DNA of 64,000 nucleotides from Eriocheir sinensis (Eukaryota > Arthropoda > Malacostraca > Decapoda > Varunidae). The position numbers and the translations under genes are program-made. Below the pieces are notes generated by a model that was not told the origin of the DNA, ran no database searches, and saw only the letters and a program-made list of their open reading frames with translations. The stretch lies in the NCBI RefSeq assembly GCF_024679095.1, contig NC_066518.1:11705243-11769242 (forward strand). Direction: 5' to 3'. Below are positions 23,549-34,519 of the stretch, in pieces; position 1 is the first letter of the stretch; every line of letters begins with the position of its first letter.

Positions 23549-24073
23549 ATGTGATTTAAGAAGGAAGTCGCTGAAAGCCATATTAGACTCAAAGAATATT
23601 TACTCATTCTTTGGATCTAATTGTGCCAAGTACTGTCTCTCATTGATTATACGCGTCTTTTCGCGGATATCGTTAGTCAGAAGATGCTAAATCACAACAG
23701 TAATTAATACTGCCAATCACTCTAACTCATTTATATACTTAATAATTCCTTTACATGAAACCTTGCACATTCACGTCACTCACACTCCCTCATCCGTCAT
23801 GGTCTCTGTGTTAGCCATTATCACCACGCCGCAAAGACCGATGCCAACACAAGGAAAGGGGGCGGGGAGGGGGCGGGGTGAGGTGGGTTCAAACTGCATT
23901 AAGTGGAGTATTGCAATCACACTCGCTCCCAATACCTCGTCCATGACTCCCTTCCTCCCTCGCCCTCGGGTATATACCTTTTTCTGGCCATCCCCTTGAT
24001 TGCCAAACGCCTTATGATATACCCTCCCCTCACAAAATTGAGTCCAGCATTGTAACATTTCAGATTTCCCATT

Positions 24074-24077
<4 letters not shown>

Positions 24078-24136
<59 letters not shown>

Positions 24137-24149
24137 GATAATATACATA

Positions 24150-24234
<85 letters not shown>

Positions 24235-24266
24235 CTCTATCTACGTATGTATGTGTGTTTGTGTGT

Positions 24267-24361
<95 letters not shown>
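24078..24361. repeat. Compound microsatellite (TC)n-(TA)n-(TATC)n-(GT)-(GA)n
   Basis: About 37 bp of TC pass into (TA)n at 24114-24195 with small interruptions. (TATC)n follows at 24196-24240, then a short TATG/TGTG stretch, then (GA)n at 24269-24361. Each block shares a dinucleotide with its neighbour, consistent with stepwise birth of one repeat from another. Confidence 0.97.
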
Positions 24362-24365
<4 letters not shown>

Positions 24366-24719
24366 ACAGACAGACAGAGATAGAGACAGAGATCGGTTGA
24401 CAAACACAAGCAGAAAAGCAGCATAACGAACAGACAGACAGACAGACACGCTAAGTAGGGAATGGACGTGATCGGTTTACTTTGCACATTTCGTTGCATG
24501 GCGGAGCGGATCTGCTGTTCCAACCCTCCTGCCCCCCCTTCCCTCCTTCCCTCCCTCCTAACGTCAGCCTGTTCGCTTGTTTTCTATCCCTTGCACCTGC
24601 GTCTCATTTTCCTGTTGCTTATACTATCCTATTTTATCCCTTTTAGTTTGTTTAATGTTACGTGTTTGATGTTCTTTTTTGGTATTGTTATTATTTTGAT
24701 TCTCTTTTCTAATCTCCTT

Positions 24720-25150
24720 TGAACCTCTTTTTCTCCTTTTCCTCTTTCTCCTTTTCCTCTTTTATCCTCCCCCCTCTCCCTTCCTTCCTCTTGCTATTAA
24801 ATATCTAGACTTTCCTTTCTTTCACCCTTGACCTCTTTTTTTTTCCTTTTCGTTTTTCTCCTCTTCCTCCTCTTTTATTCTCTTCCTCTTTTCCTCCTCA
24901 TGTATCTCCCAACTCCCTCGACTTTCCTTTCTGTACCCCTTAAATCTCCTGCTTTTCTTTTTCCTCCTATTTCTCCTCTTCCTGTTTTATTCTTTTCCCT
25001 CTTTTCCTCCTCCTCCTCCTCTTGTATCCTCGTGACCCCTTGACCTACACGTAATATTCCTCTCCTCTTGCCCTCAACCCTGCCTCCCAGCGCCTCCTTC
25101 ACAGCCTCTTCTCCTCCTCCTCCTCCTCCTCCTCCTCCTCCTCCTCCTCT
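24720..25150. repeat. Pyrimidine region with degenerate tandem units and (TCC)n end
   Basis: A unit of about 115-120 bp with the marker GACTTTCCTTTCT recurs at about 24808 and 24921. Each copy is followed by CTCCTCTTCCT strings. A TCC run closes the region at about 25110-25150. Confidence 0.7.
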
Positions 25151-25960
25151 CCCGTCTCAGCGCCATCCACTGCCCTGTGTCCATTTGGGAGTTCCTCTGG
25201 CGGATGTTTGAACTCGAGGCGGAATAGGAAGGCTGAAGATTAAACTTGACAGAAGCGACAGCCGCTACGCCGGACGGAGATGCGGCACCATGGAAGGCCA
25301 AAGCAAGGCAAGAGGGCGTGGCTGGGATAGTGATATTGGACGAGGCGAAGAGGCTGCTGGTGATGAGGGATACAAAGCCATCTTGGGAGAAAAAAATAGA
25401 TTAATATAGAGCATATATACAGCCTTTAAGTGGTCTTGACTAGTATTACTTCTTGAAGGAAAATGAGATCATAGTCAGACAGGTGAAGACTCAGGGCCTC
25501 AACGGCTATCTCGACAGTTGTGATCGAGTTCAAGTTCGTTTGAAATTAATTACTGATGAACCCTGGACAGCCGAATACTAAAATCTGTCTTTCCCTAAGA
25601 GAGTAATAGGTAAGGTAAATAAAGTATTAAAAAGGGAGAAACAAAGGCAGACGGACAGGCAAACAGTAACATGGGCAAACGGAGAGGCAAACAGACAGAG
25701 AGCCAGATGGATTAACAGGATTATCGCAGAATGAGCCAAAAAAAAAACACGATTACCTAGTACCCAGTAACACACACACGCACACACACACTTACACGGG
25801 AACGTCTTTGCTACTGGTGTGAGCGCGTGGATCGAGGGAACAGATTTATTTCCTGGCCAAGAACGTCTCTCCGGCGAGGCGTGACGTGCATCAAGGAGCC
25901 TCAGTTTTTGCTGCTGGGAGATTGGGTTTCTTTCACGTTCTTTTTGCTGTTGTTTGTCGC
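25151..25960. other. Unique sequence, nothing recognised
   Basis: Small GACAGACAGA-type and CACACG-type patches (25640-25710 and 25772-25792) but no gene. Confidence 0.5.
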
Positions 25961-25963
25961 TGT

Positions 25964-25965
25964 AG

Positions 25966-26000
<35 letters not shown>

Positions 26001-26068
26001 GATGATGATGTTGTTGTCGATATTGTTCCTGTTCCTGCTGTTATTGCTGTTGGTGTTGTTTTCTTTTT
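25964..26068. repeat. (TTG)n microsatellite with GAT/CTG interruptions
   Basis: A pure GTT run at 25966-26000, then increasingly interrupted triplets. Confidence 0.93.
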
Positions 26069-26159
26069 GATCATGTGTCGTTATTGGTGTGTTTCCAAAT
26101 GTTGCTCTTTCGTCGATCTGCTCCTTCTTTTTTTCCGCTTTTCCCTGTTCATTTTCTTC

Positions 26160-26331
<172 letters not shown>

Positions 26332-26929
26332 TCGTCTTTTCATGTGTTCGTGTAAGTGGGGGGGCGTCATCGTGTTCGTGACAGCCTCTAAGGGCCATAC
26401 GATGCTCGAAGTTGTCTTTTTTCTCTTTTTTTTGTCTTTTCTACCCTCTTTAACCAGGAGTAAGACCTGCGAGAATGGCTCAGGGAAGGAGGCGTTAGGG
26501 GTGAGGAGAAACGTGTGGGGCGCCGCTCCCTGGACGCCCTTCACGCGGCCCCCGGGGAGGCAGCTCCTACCCGGCCTCTGTGTTGCTTCTGCCTTTACTG
26601 TGAGGAAGGAATGTTGCGGCTTTGTGTTTCCCTTTCTCACGAGGAACGCGAAACTCCCTTTTAACTCACACAATAGGAGGGAGGCCAAGAACTTTAAAGA
26701 ACAGTTTTTCGTTTTGTCTCTATACAGAAATAAAGGAAGGGTAAGGATATGCCCGTATGCAAAAAATGACGACAAAGACAGACAGAGAGGTAAACACAGC
26801 ACAACAAGCATACAGGTAGACAGACAAGCACGCACGCACACGCACAAAGAGATAGACAAACAGACAAACAGACAGCAAGGTCGGCAGAGATTCAAGCAGA
26901 TAAGCAGGCAAGCAGGTAGTCTCAAACTG

Positions 26930-27045
<116 letters not shown>

Positions 27046-27123
27046 GCAATATTCTGAACGTGTCGGATACCTGTATCTATATTGGTAGGTCAGTGCACTT
27101 GTAAACTAGAGTCGCCTTACGTT

Positions 27124-27126
<3 letters not shown>

Positions 27127-27171
<45 letters not shown>
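27127..27171. repeat. (AC)n microsatellite
   Basis: About 22 pure units. Confidence 0.98.
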
Positions 27172-27173
<2 letters not shown>

Positions 27174-27337
27174 TACCGTTCGTCACGTCTTAAGCCTCCT
27201 GTAAATCTCATTGGATTGGAAACAGATGCGGGACACGAATATGTAACTCAAGAAACGAAGGATGGATTGCCTCCTTGCCTCGCCTCGCCGCCCATCCCCG
27301 ACACAATGGGCGGCGGGGAGCATGGTAATCGTGTTAA

Positions 27338-28262
27338 GATGAAATATTCTGCAACATGGTGCGTAATAAATGGTGACGAATGGAAACACTCTTGAAAATC
27401 CCAGAAAAAAAGGGGAAAACGAAAGGGGCGGGAAGGAAAATGAGAGTGCCCAAGCAGAGAGGATAATAGTAGAAAAGCGAGATGATTAGCAGATGGTGCG
27501 TGAATATTGATGAATGGCCGCGAAAAAGTCTAAAAAATCCCAGGAAAAACGTATGAAAAGAGGAAACGAGGAGGCGTGAAGGAAAATGAGAATGCCCTAG
27601 GAAGAAGAAAACGATTATTATGGAAAAGCGAAGAGATAATCAGTGGAAATATTCGACATCATGGCCTCGAAACACTCTTGAAAATCACAGAAGGTCGAAA
27701 GCGGTGAAAACGAGGGGGCGTGAAGGAAAATAAGAATGCCCAAGGAAGAAGAAAACGATAATAATAGAAAAGCGAAGAGATAATCAGTGGAAATACTCGA
27801 CATCATGGCATCGAAACACTCTTGAAAATCACAGAAGGTCGAAAGCGGTGAAAACGAGGGGGCGTGAAGGAAAATAAGAATGCCCAAGGAAGAAGAAAAC
27901 GATAATAATAGAAAAGCGAAGAGATAATCAGTGGAAATAATCGACATCATGGCCTCGAAACACTCTTGAAAATCTCAGAAACGGCCCCAAAAAAAAAGGG
28001 AAAACAAGGAGGCAGGAAGGAAAATGAGCATACCAAAGGAGAGGAAACGATAGTAAAAGGAAAGCGAGGAGAGTATTAGATGAAATATTCTGCCACATGG
28101 TGCGTGATAAATACTGACGAATGGAAACGCTTGAAAATCCCAGGAAAAGTTAAAAAAAAAAGGGTAGAAACGAGTGGGCGTGAAGGAAAATGAGAATATA
28201 TAAGGAGAGAAAACAATAGTAATAGGAAAGCGAGGAGAAAATTAATGGAAAGTAATTACGAG
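27338..28262. repeat. Minisatellite, unit about 144 bp, about six copies
   Basis: The marker GAAACACTCTTGAAAATC sits at 27383, 27669, 27813 and 27957. Diverged versions lie near 27525 and at 28124. The three middle copies are almost identical and exactly 144 bp apart. The outer copies are diverged, the usual picture when homogenisation is strongest in an array centre. 144 bp is 48 codons, which keeps a 110-residue minus-strand frame open with a 48-residue period. I do not regard it as a gene. Confidence 0.92.
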
Positions 28263-28379
28263 ACGGAGGGAAGGAAAACACCTGATGGATAATGAGAAGC
28301 AAACAGGTGTGGCGTGTTACCTGGTGAGCTGGTTAGACGTACAGTGCGCTAGACTTCTTGCTAACAGTGGCGTGAATTC

Positions 28380-29225
28380 TCGTTTGGTTTGGCGAATTCT
28401 CTGTTTGGTATTGATTTAGGTTCCTATCCCCTCGGTGAAGGTTCTAATTTCTCTGTTTGTGGGGTTAGAATGTATGTATTTGTGAAGGCAGTGGTTGTTA
28501 GTAGTTGTTATTGCCAGTTATGTGTATGTGTGTTTGTGTTTAACTAGTGGGAGTATACAGAATTTGAGAGTGTTTGGTAGTGATTAAGGTTCCTATCCCC
28601 TCGTGCTGGTGAAGGTTCTAATTTCTATATTTTGGGGGTTAGAATGTATGTATTTGTCAATGCAGTAGTTATTGGTGGTTATTATTGCCAGTCATGTGTA
28701 TGTGTGTGTATTTACCTAGTGGGAGTATACAGGATTTAAGAGTGTTTGGTAGTGGTGAAGGTTCCTATCCCCTCGTGCGGGTGAAGGTTCTAATCTCTCT
28801 GTTTGGGACGAAAGTGTATGAATTGTGAAGGGAGTGTGGCAGTTGGTGGTTATTGTTGTCAGTTATGTGTATGTGTGTGTATTTACCTAGTGGGAGTATA
28901 CAGGATATGAGAGTGTTTGGTAGTGGTGAAGGTTCCTATCCCCTCATGCTGGTGAAGGTTCTAATCTCTGTTTGCGGTGAAAGTGTATGAATTGTGGATG
29001 GAATGTTGCAGTTGGTGGTTATTGCTGACTGTTCCGTGTTTGTGTTTGTATTTACCTAGTGGGAGTATACAGAATTTGAGTGTTTGGTAGTGGTTGAGGC
29101 TCCTGTCCCCTCGTGCTGGTGAAGGTTCTGATCTCTGTTTTGGGCTAGAATGTATGGATTTGTCAAGGGAGTGTGGTAGTTGATGGTTACTGTTGCCTGT
29201 TATGTTTGTGTGTATGTTACTTAAC
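28380..29225. repeat. Minisatellite, unit about 170 bp, about five copies
   Basis: GAGTATACAG occurs at 28551, 28723, 28894 and 29063 (spacing 172, 171, 169). Each copy is followed by AGTGTTTGGTAGTGGT and CCTATCCCCTCGTGC-like strings and ends in TGTGTATGTGTG. The first unit is partial. There is no sequence similarity to the neighbouring 144-bp array. Confidence 0.92.
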
Positions 29226-29397
29226 TGAAGCATATAAAAGAATTGAGCTAAGTTCTTGTTTTGTGTCCATGTATTTTTGTCCAACTTTGCTTTGAATTCA
29301 TGCTCTAAATATTTTCAAATCCATACCGTTTAAATTGTCAAGAAATCTATTGGGGAAGCCGAATTTATTTACATGCTTTCTACGTATTGTTTCCTTC

Positions 29398-29437
29398 AAA
29401 AAAAAAAAAAAAATTTTTTTTTTTTTTTTTTTTTTTT
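29398..29437. repeat. Poly(A) abutting poly(T), about A16-T24
   Basis: The T-run is the poly(A) tail of the minus-strand SINE that follows. The A-run directly beside it belongs to the flank or to another tail in the opposite orientation. The two make a perfect A/T palindrome. Confidence 0.9.
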
Positions 29438-29783
29438 ACGTCTTGGACTATTGCGCCGGTAGGCTTCTTCCCGGTGGATCCTGATGGCCGGTCCAAGGCT
29501 TCTTCCCGGTGGGGCCTGATGGTCGGCCCAGCTCGTTCTGGCGCAGGCGAGTGTTTATAGTGGCGCCATCTTGCATTGGCTCAAGCTGCCCTCCCGGAGC
29601 TCATCTTTAATCCTAGAATCTAAAGTCCGGGTTGATAGGTGGTCTTCTGGACAGCATGTGGGTAGTTTTAAGCCACTCGGCGCCGGTTGAAAAATCCCAG
29701 CTTGGTGGCACCGGTCGGGGATTGAACTCGCGTCCTCCTGAACGCGGGGCCGTCTCGCTATCCGTTCAGCCACCGCCTCCCCT
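29414..29783 (-). mobile_element. tRNA-derived SINE, apparently full length
   Basis: Read on the minus strand from about 29783. A tRNA-like head carries an A-box-like TGGCTGAACGGATAG and a B-box GAGTTCAATCCC (about 29711-29722). A body of about 230 bp and a poly(A) tail (29437 down to 29414) follow. The 3' module contains two tandem copies of CACCGGGAAGAAGCC and ends CAAGACGT before the tail. The head is expected to act as an internal RNA polymerase III promoter, with reverse transcription supplied in trans by a LINE. That follows from the SINE class, not from sequence seen here. A 72-residue minus-strand frame across the head is spurious. A 3' fragment of the same family lies at 56183-56299. 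No clear target-site duplication was found by eye. Confidence 0.88.
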
Positions 29784-29809
29784 CCTTTTGACCTTCCACT
29801 TGTCTTTCC

Positions 29810-29930
29810 TGTCTACACGTTCTCTGCGAGTTTAAATGCCATGATTAGGTCACCTCTCTCTTTCTTGCGATTTAGAAAGGTCCAGTTTGTTTTCCTTACT
29901 CTTTTCTCCTCTTCTGCAACCTTTGTTCTT
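29810..29930 (-). pseudogene. Short relic of a LINE reverse-transcriptase C-terminal region
   Basis: The minus-strand frame contains TNWTFLNRKKERGDLIMAFK. This aligns with the motif SLEKRRLRGKLIECFK in the CR1-like copy at 36820-36870. The motif (basic residues, R-G-x-L-I, then a Phe-Lys pair) is usual near the C-terminus of LINE ORF2 proteins. The match covers about 25 residues and stops just before the SINE head at 29783, so the SINE may have inserted into or beside an older LINE fragment. The upstream part has lost recognisable similarity. Confidence 0.5.
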
Positions 29931-30900
29931 CTATACCTTTTATTATTTTGTTTGTTTGTTTGTTTGTTGAGGTGTGCACTGAAGAAAAGGAAGGTAGAGG
30001 GGAATTCAGCCAACACGCTTTCCCTTGTTTGTTCGTCCATGTTTCTTCCTCCTCCTGCCCTTCCTCCTCCTCCTCCTGACCCTGCTCCTCCTTCTTCTTT
30101 TCCTCCCTTTTACTTTATATTTTACCTTCCCTCCTTCGTTTCGTTTTTACTCCCGCTCGCACCTTGCCTTAAGACTTTTAACAGAACTGAGCCAAAAGTA
30201 AATGGAAGTGTAAAAAAAAAATCGAAAGTGGGACAATTTTCTTCGGCTCCTCCTCCTTTCCCTCCCTTTTTCCTTTTATTCTGTCTTTCCTCCTTCGTTT
30301 CGGTTTTAGTTTAACTCGCTCTCGCACCTTACCTTTAAGAAAAAGTAAATGGAAGAAAGAAAAAAGAAGTAGGACTTTTTTTTTCGGCTTGGGAAATTAA
30401 GGAGAGATACTGAGGGCGGGAGAAGAAGGGAGAGTGGGGGGGAGATGAGGAGGTGATATTCCTGTAGGAGAGGCGACAGAAGGAGTCTGGAGCGTCGTGT
30501 GTGCTGAAAGCCTTCTGTAATCAAAGGTAATGCACGGGATGGCGACTGCACACCTGACTCATCCACGGGCTGGTGTTGATGCTTCCGCGCTGTTGTTGTG
30601 GCGGGAGTGAGGCGCTGCGCTAAGAGAGAGGGAGTGGTGGTGGTCGTGTTGTTGTTGTTGGTTATGATGTAGATGATGGTGGTGATGGTGGATAATGATG
30701 ATGTCACAGGTGTGGTGAAAATAATGATTCCGAACGAGCATCAAATTAAGAAATACAACACTATGCAAAAACTCAGATCTTTCAATCACCAATCCATACG
30801 AAGACGATACCAGACACATAAAGAAGGTGATAGACGGTGAGACTTATAAACCCACGCACGTATAACTAATCATGAAACAGAAGAAGAAAGATAAAAGTTT
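29930..30900. other. Unique and pyrimidine-rich sequence, nothing recognised
   Basis: Two related blocks, near 30060-30195 and 30240-30345, share CTTCCTTCGTTTCG and TTTTACTCCCGCTCGC/TTTAACTCGCTCTCGC strings about 175 bp apart: a diverged tandem duplication. No gene recognised. Confidence 0.55.
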
Positions 30901-30919
30901 GTTTATGATACAGCACGGT

Positions 30920-30972
30920 GATGGTGGTTGGTGGTGGTGGTGGTGGTGGTGGGGGTGGGGGTGGGGGTGTAG
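30920..30972. repeat. (GGT)n passing into (GGGGGT)n
   Basis: TGG triplets followed by three GGGGGT units. G-rich enough to form a G-quadruplex on the plus strand. Confidence 0.95.
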
Positions 30973-31272
30973 GCGGCAGCGCTGATGGACTATACGTAGC
31001 ACCTGTCCTCGGTAAAGTCGGAAAATTCTGCTCATGTGTTTCACCAATATATTTTTTTTACATGGAATCCGATTATGCAATGAGTTTATTTTTTGCGGAA
31101 TTCGTCGTTTTTTTTTTATTATCATTATTTTGCTGGGTTTTCTCTTCTCTTAGGAATCAAAGTAGAGAGCGAAATAGCAAGATGATGTTTCTGAATGTTG
31201 ACGCAATATTGCTTTTGGAAACACACCTTTAAATGGCCGGCGGCGGTGGTTGAACACGGCAGCCAAGGAAGG

Positions 31273-31273
31273 T

Positions 31274-31339
<66 letters not shown>
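31273..31339. repeat. (GA)n microsatellite
   Basis: About 66 bp pure GA. Confidence 0.98.
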
Positions 31340-31342
<3 letters not shown>

Positions 31343-31620
31343 GGGTCGATCGGCCAACACCTTACGATATATAATTAATTCAAGGAAGACACACCACAAT
31401 TATAATCACTCCAAGCTTTACTATCAAGCGAAAATCTTAAAAAAATGGAATGGAATGGATTTTTTTTATCGTTTCCTCCCACATGCTGCCAAAAAGGAGT
31501 GATATTAGCTAAAAAAAAATATATATATGAAAAAAAAACTCAAAATTAGACTCGTTTTTTATATATTTCTTTCCTCCAGGAGGTTGAAAAAATGTATATT
31601 GAAAAAGTGTTATTATGTAA

Positions 31621-32907
31621 GCATGTGTCGAGAAATTCGACATTATAGCTATCACGGAAACATGGGTGGATACTGCAAACAAAAACTTCATGTCAGAGTA
31701 TGAAATAGATGGTTATCAGATGTTTCACAAAGATAGAAAGGGAAGAAGGGGAGGGGGGGTGGCACTTTATGTTAAAGACACACTTAAATGTTCCGCTAAC
31801 AATTCTGTTCAAACAAATGGCAACTCAGAATCAGTTTGGGTGGACGTCCACAAAGGGAAAGACAAACTAATTCTAGGGTTTTTTTATAGGCCACCCAACC
31901 TTAGCAGGCAGGACACTGATATATTACTACAAGAGGTAAGCAGGGCGAGCGGGAGCAAAAATGTCTGTATAATGGGGGATTTTAACTATAGGAATATAGA
32001 CTGGGAAGGCGTGGTGGGTGATCTAGAATCTGAGGATTTTCTGAAAGTAATACAAGATAATTTTCTCAAGCAGACAGTGACTGAGCCCACCAGAGGAAAT
32101 AACATTTTAGACTTAGTCCTAACTAACAACGAGAATATGATCAGTGAGCTAGATGTTGGGGGAGAATTAGGTGGCAGTGATCACAAGAAAAATAGGTTTA
32201 AATTAGACTGGGCGGTGACCCATGAACTCAGCTCTGTGTTGGTGCCTGACTTTAGAAGAGCTGATTATGAGGGGCTCAGAAGACACCTTGAGGAGGTAAA
32301 TTGGGGAACCTTAGGGCTAGATGAGGGCCAGATCTCAGGGCTGGAACCGGAAAGACAGGGGAATCATGTAGAAATGACCTACAATAATTTAGTGAGAGTA
32401 ATTGCAGAGGTTCAGAGACAGCATATCCCTTACCAAGCACGTAGGAAGGAAAATAACGACTCCAAATGGATGACCCGCAAACTCAAGCATGAGATAGGCT
32501 TGAAGAGAGGAATTTATAGGAAAATAAAGAACGGAGAAACCCACCTCAGGGGTAGGTATGTTGAGCTAGCCAGGTTGGTGAAGAAGAACACCCGCCTAGC
32601 AAAAAGAAATTATGAGATTAGGGTAGCCAACGAGGCCAAGAGCGATCCCAAGGGCTTCTTCAAATTGTTCAGAACGAAAACAAGGGACAGAATTGGACCG
32701 TTGAAAACAAACACAGGTGAGCTCGTTGAGAATGGAGAAGATATGAGTCAAATGATGAATGACTATTTCCTTTCAGTTTTCACGCAGGAAAATCTAACAA
32801 CCATTCCGGAGAGAGTTCAGGTATATGAGGGCGAAGAGAACGACAAGTTGAGGAATGTGATCATCACTAGGCAAGTAGTCCAGGATGACTTGCACTTCAT
32901 CTATTAA
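31621..32907 (+). pseudogene. CR1-like LINE ORF2 fragment 1: endonuclease and linker, reverse transcriptase missing
   Basis: An uninterrupted frame of about 428 codons opens just after a TAA at 31618. It has no proper start codon because the copy is 5'-truncated. Landmarks are ITETW (31651-31665), GGGVALYVK (about 31750), YRPP, GDFNYRNIDW (about 31975), TRGNNILDLVLT and GSDHK (about 32173-32187). These mark the APE-type endonuclease, whose Asn, Asp and His residues cut target DNA. A basic linker (about 32430-32700) and FRTKTRDRIGPLKT follow. The frame ends at TAA 32905-32907 just as the reverse-transcriptase domain should begin, and a 21-bp satellite takes over. The first 60-70 endonuclease residues are also missing. 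A complete open frame with both ends lost suggests a young insertion that later suffered a 3' deletion or replacement. CR1 or a close Jockey-superfamily relative fits best. The exact clade is uncertain. Confidence 0.9.
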
Positions 32908-33206
32908 TTTGAACTTCAACTTGTTTTATTTGAACTTCAACTTTTTTAATTTCAAATTCAACATTTCTTATTTGAATTTCAACTTCTTTAATTTGAAATT
33001 CAACTTTTTAAATTTGAATTTAACTTTTTTAATTTGAAATTCAACTTTTTTAATTTGAAATTCAACTCTTCTAATTTGAATTTCAACTTTTTTGATTTGA
33101 ACTTCAACTTTTTTAATTTGAAATTCAGCTTTTTATATTTGAAATTCAACTTTTTTAACTTGAAATTCAACTTTTTAAATTTGAAATTCAACTTTTTTAA
33201 TTTGAG
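32908..33206. repeat. 21-bp AT-rich satellite, about 14 units
   Basis: The unit is AAC, six T, then AATTTGAAATTC, with single-base variants and T-run length changes. Each unit has a small palindrome TTGAANTTCAA. The minus strand stays open with a seven-residue Asn-Phe-Lys-Leu-Lys-Lys-Leu period, because 21 is a multiple of three. It begins at the broken end of LINE fragment 1. Confidence 0.95.
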
Positions 33207-33739
33207 GGTGAAAAGGTGTTGCTATTGCGTGTATATATTTGTTTTTACTTTTCTTTCCTTCATGATGTAAAAGGAAGGGATATAAAAAAAAAGCATTATT
33301 TTGTGTCTCATTATTTCTCTTCATCGTAACTCTTCCTCCTCGTCGTGTTCCTATTCCATGAAGCAGACTAGTTTTTCTTTTTCCTCTAATACGTAAAAAA
33401 GAAGAGGAGGCCAGTGAAAAAACAGTATTATTGTCTCATATATTTCTCTCCATCATTGCCCTTCTCCTCCACGTCCTGTTACTATTCCATGAGGCTCAGT
33501 TGTCGAATATAGTGCAAAGTTGTGTAGCACGTCACGGCAGGCAGGTGGAGCGAAGGAGGTGTGTGGGTGGGTCGCGGCGTCCACCTAAAGCTGATCACCA
33601 CGGAGTTCAGGTGTTGTCTGGGCGAGAGGGGAAGGAGAGGGAGGGGCTAAGGTGGTCGCGGGGAAATTACCTAAGACTGCCCTTTTTCACCTTACCGTTT
33701 CGCTTACGTCCTTGGATTGTTGTTTTTTCGCCGTTTTCT

Positions 33740-34300
33740 TTTCCTTTTCGTATGTCTTTTTTTACTTGTATTTTGTTTATTTCTTTTTAGAAGTTAATAT
33801 TCTCTTGGATTTTGTTTATTTATTTCTCATGCTTATTTTTTCTCTCGGCGTTTCTTCGGGTCTTCTTATATTTATTTTCCTCCTAACATTCGCAAGAGCT
33901 TCATTTCTCTTCCATTACTTTTTTATCTATCTTGTATTTTGCTTATTTCTCCTTGATTTTCTTTTCCTCAGCTTTCCTTCAACGTTTCTTTTGTTCGTTT
34001 CGCAAGAGTTTCATTTCCCTTCCATTATTATTTTTTTATTACTTGTATTTTGCTTATTTCTCCTTCCTTTTTCCTTTTCTCAGTTTTCCTTCAACTCTTC
34101 TTCTATTTATCTTCCTCCTAAAATTGTTTGTTTCGCAAGAGTTTCATTTCCCTTCCCTTCCATTACTCTTTCTTTATTACTTGTATTTTGTTTATTTCTC
34201 CTTCCTTTTTCCTTTCCTCAGCTTTCCTTCAACTCTTCTTCTATTTATCTTCCTCCTAAAGTTGTTTGTTTCTCAAGAGTTTAATTCCAAAGTTTCTGTT
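33740..34300. repeat. T-rich minisatellite, unit about 110-138 bp, about four copies
   Basis: CGCAAGAGTTTCATTT recurs at 33891 (one change), 34001, 34134 and 34272 (diverged). Between them lie CTTGTATTTTG, CTTATTTCTCCTT and TTTCCTTCAACTCTTC strings in constant order. A long plus-strand frame that runs from here through the CT tract into the next LINE is a chance fusion. Confidence 0.88.
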
Positions 34301-34448
34301 TTTTTCACCTTAGTCGATTTCTTTGTTTATATATTTTTTCTTCTCTGGCTCTTCCTGCATTCATTTAACTTTGTCCTTTCCATTTTCTTGACACCTTTTC
34401 TTCCTCCTCCACCACTTCTCATTCCTTCGTGTTGTGTCTTTTTTTTTA

Positions 34449-34454
<6 letters not shown>

Positions 34455-34516
<62 letters not shown>
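34455..34516. repeat. (CT)n microsatellite at the 5' edge of LINE copy 2
   Basis: About 62 bp of pure TC. LINE coding sequence starts immediately after it, with no intervening unique bases. Confidence 0.98.

Positions 34517-34519
<3 letters not shown>

Noticed and set aside
27618..27950. 110-codon hydrophobic repeat protein on the minus strand
   Set aside because: Exact 48-residue period matches the 144-bp minisatellite. The frame is lost in the outer, diverged units.
29555..29773. 72-codon minus-strand protein
   Set aside because: Lies across the tRNA-like head and body of the SINE. Such frames turn up as spurious predictions.
33000..33191. Amphipathic heptad-repeat peptide (Leu/Lys rich) on the minus strand
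   Set aside because: A 21-bp AT satellite gives a seven-residue period automatically. T-run length changes break it elsewhere in the array.
32908..33206. Array of heat-shock elements (GAA/TTC repeats)
   Set aside because: The spacing between GAA and TTC is one base in these units, not the two required.
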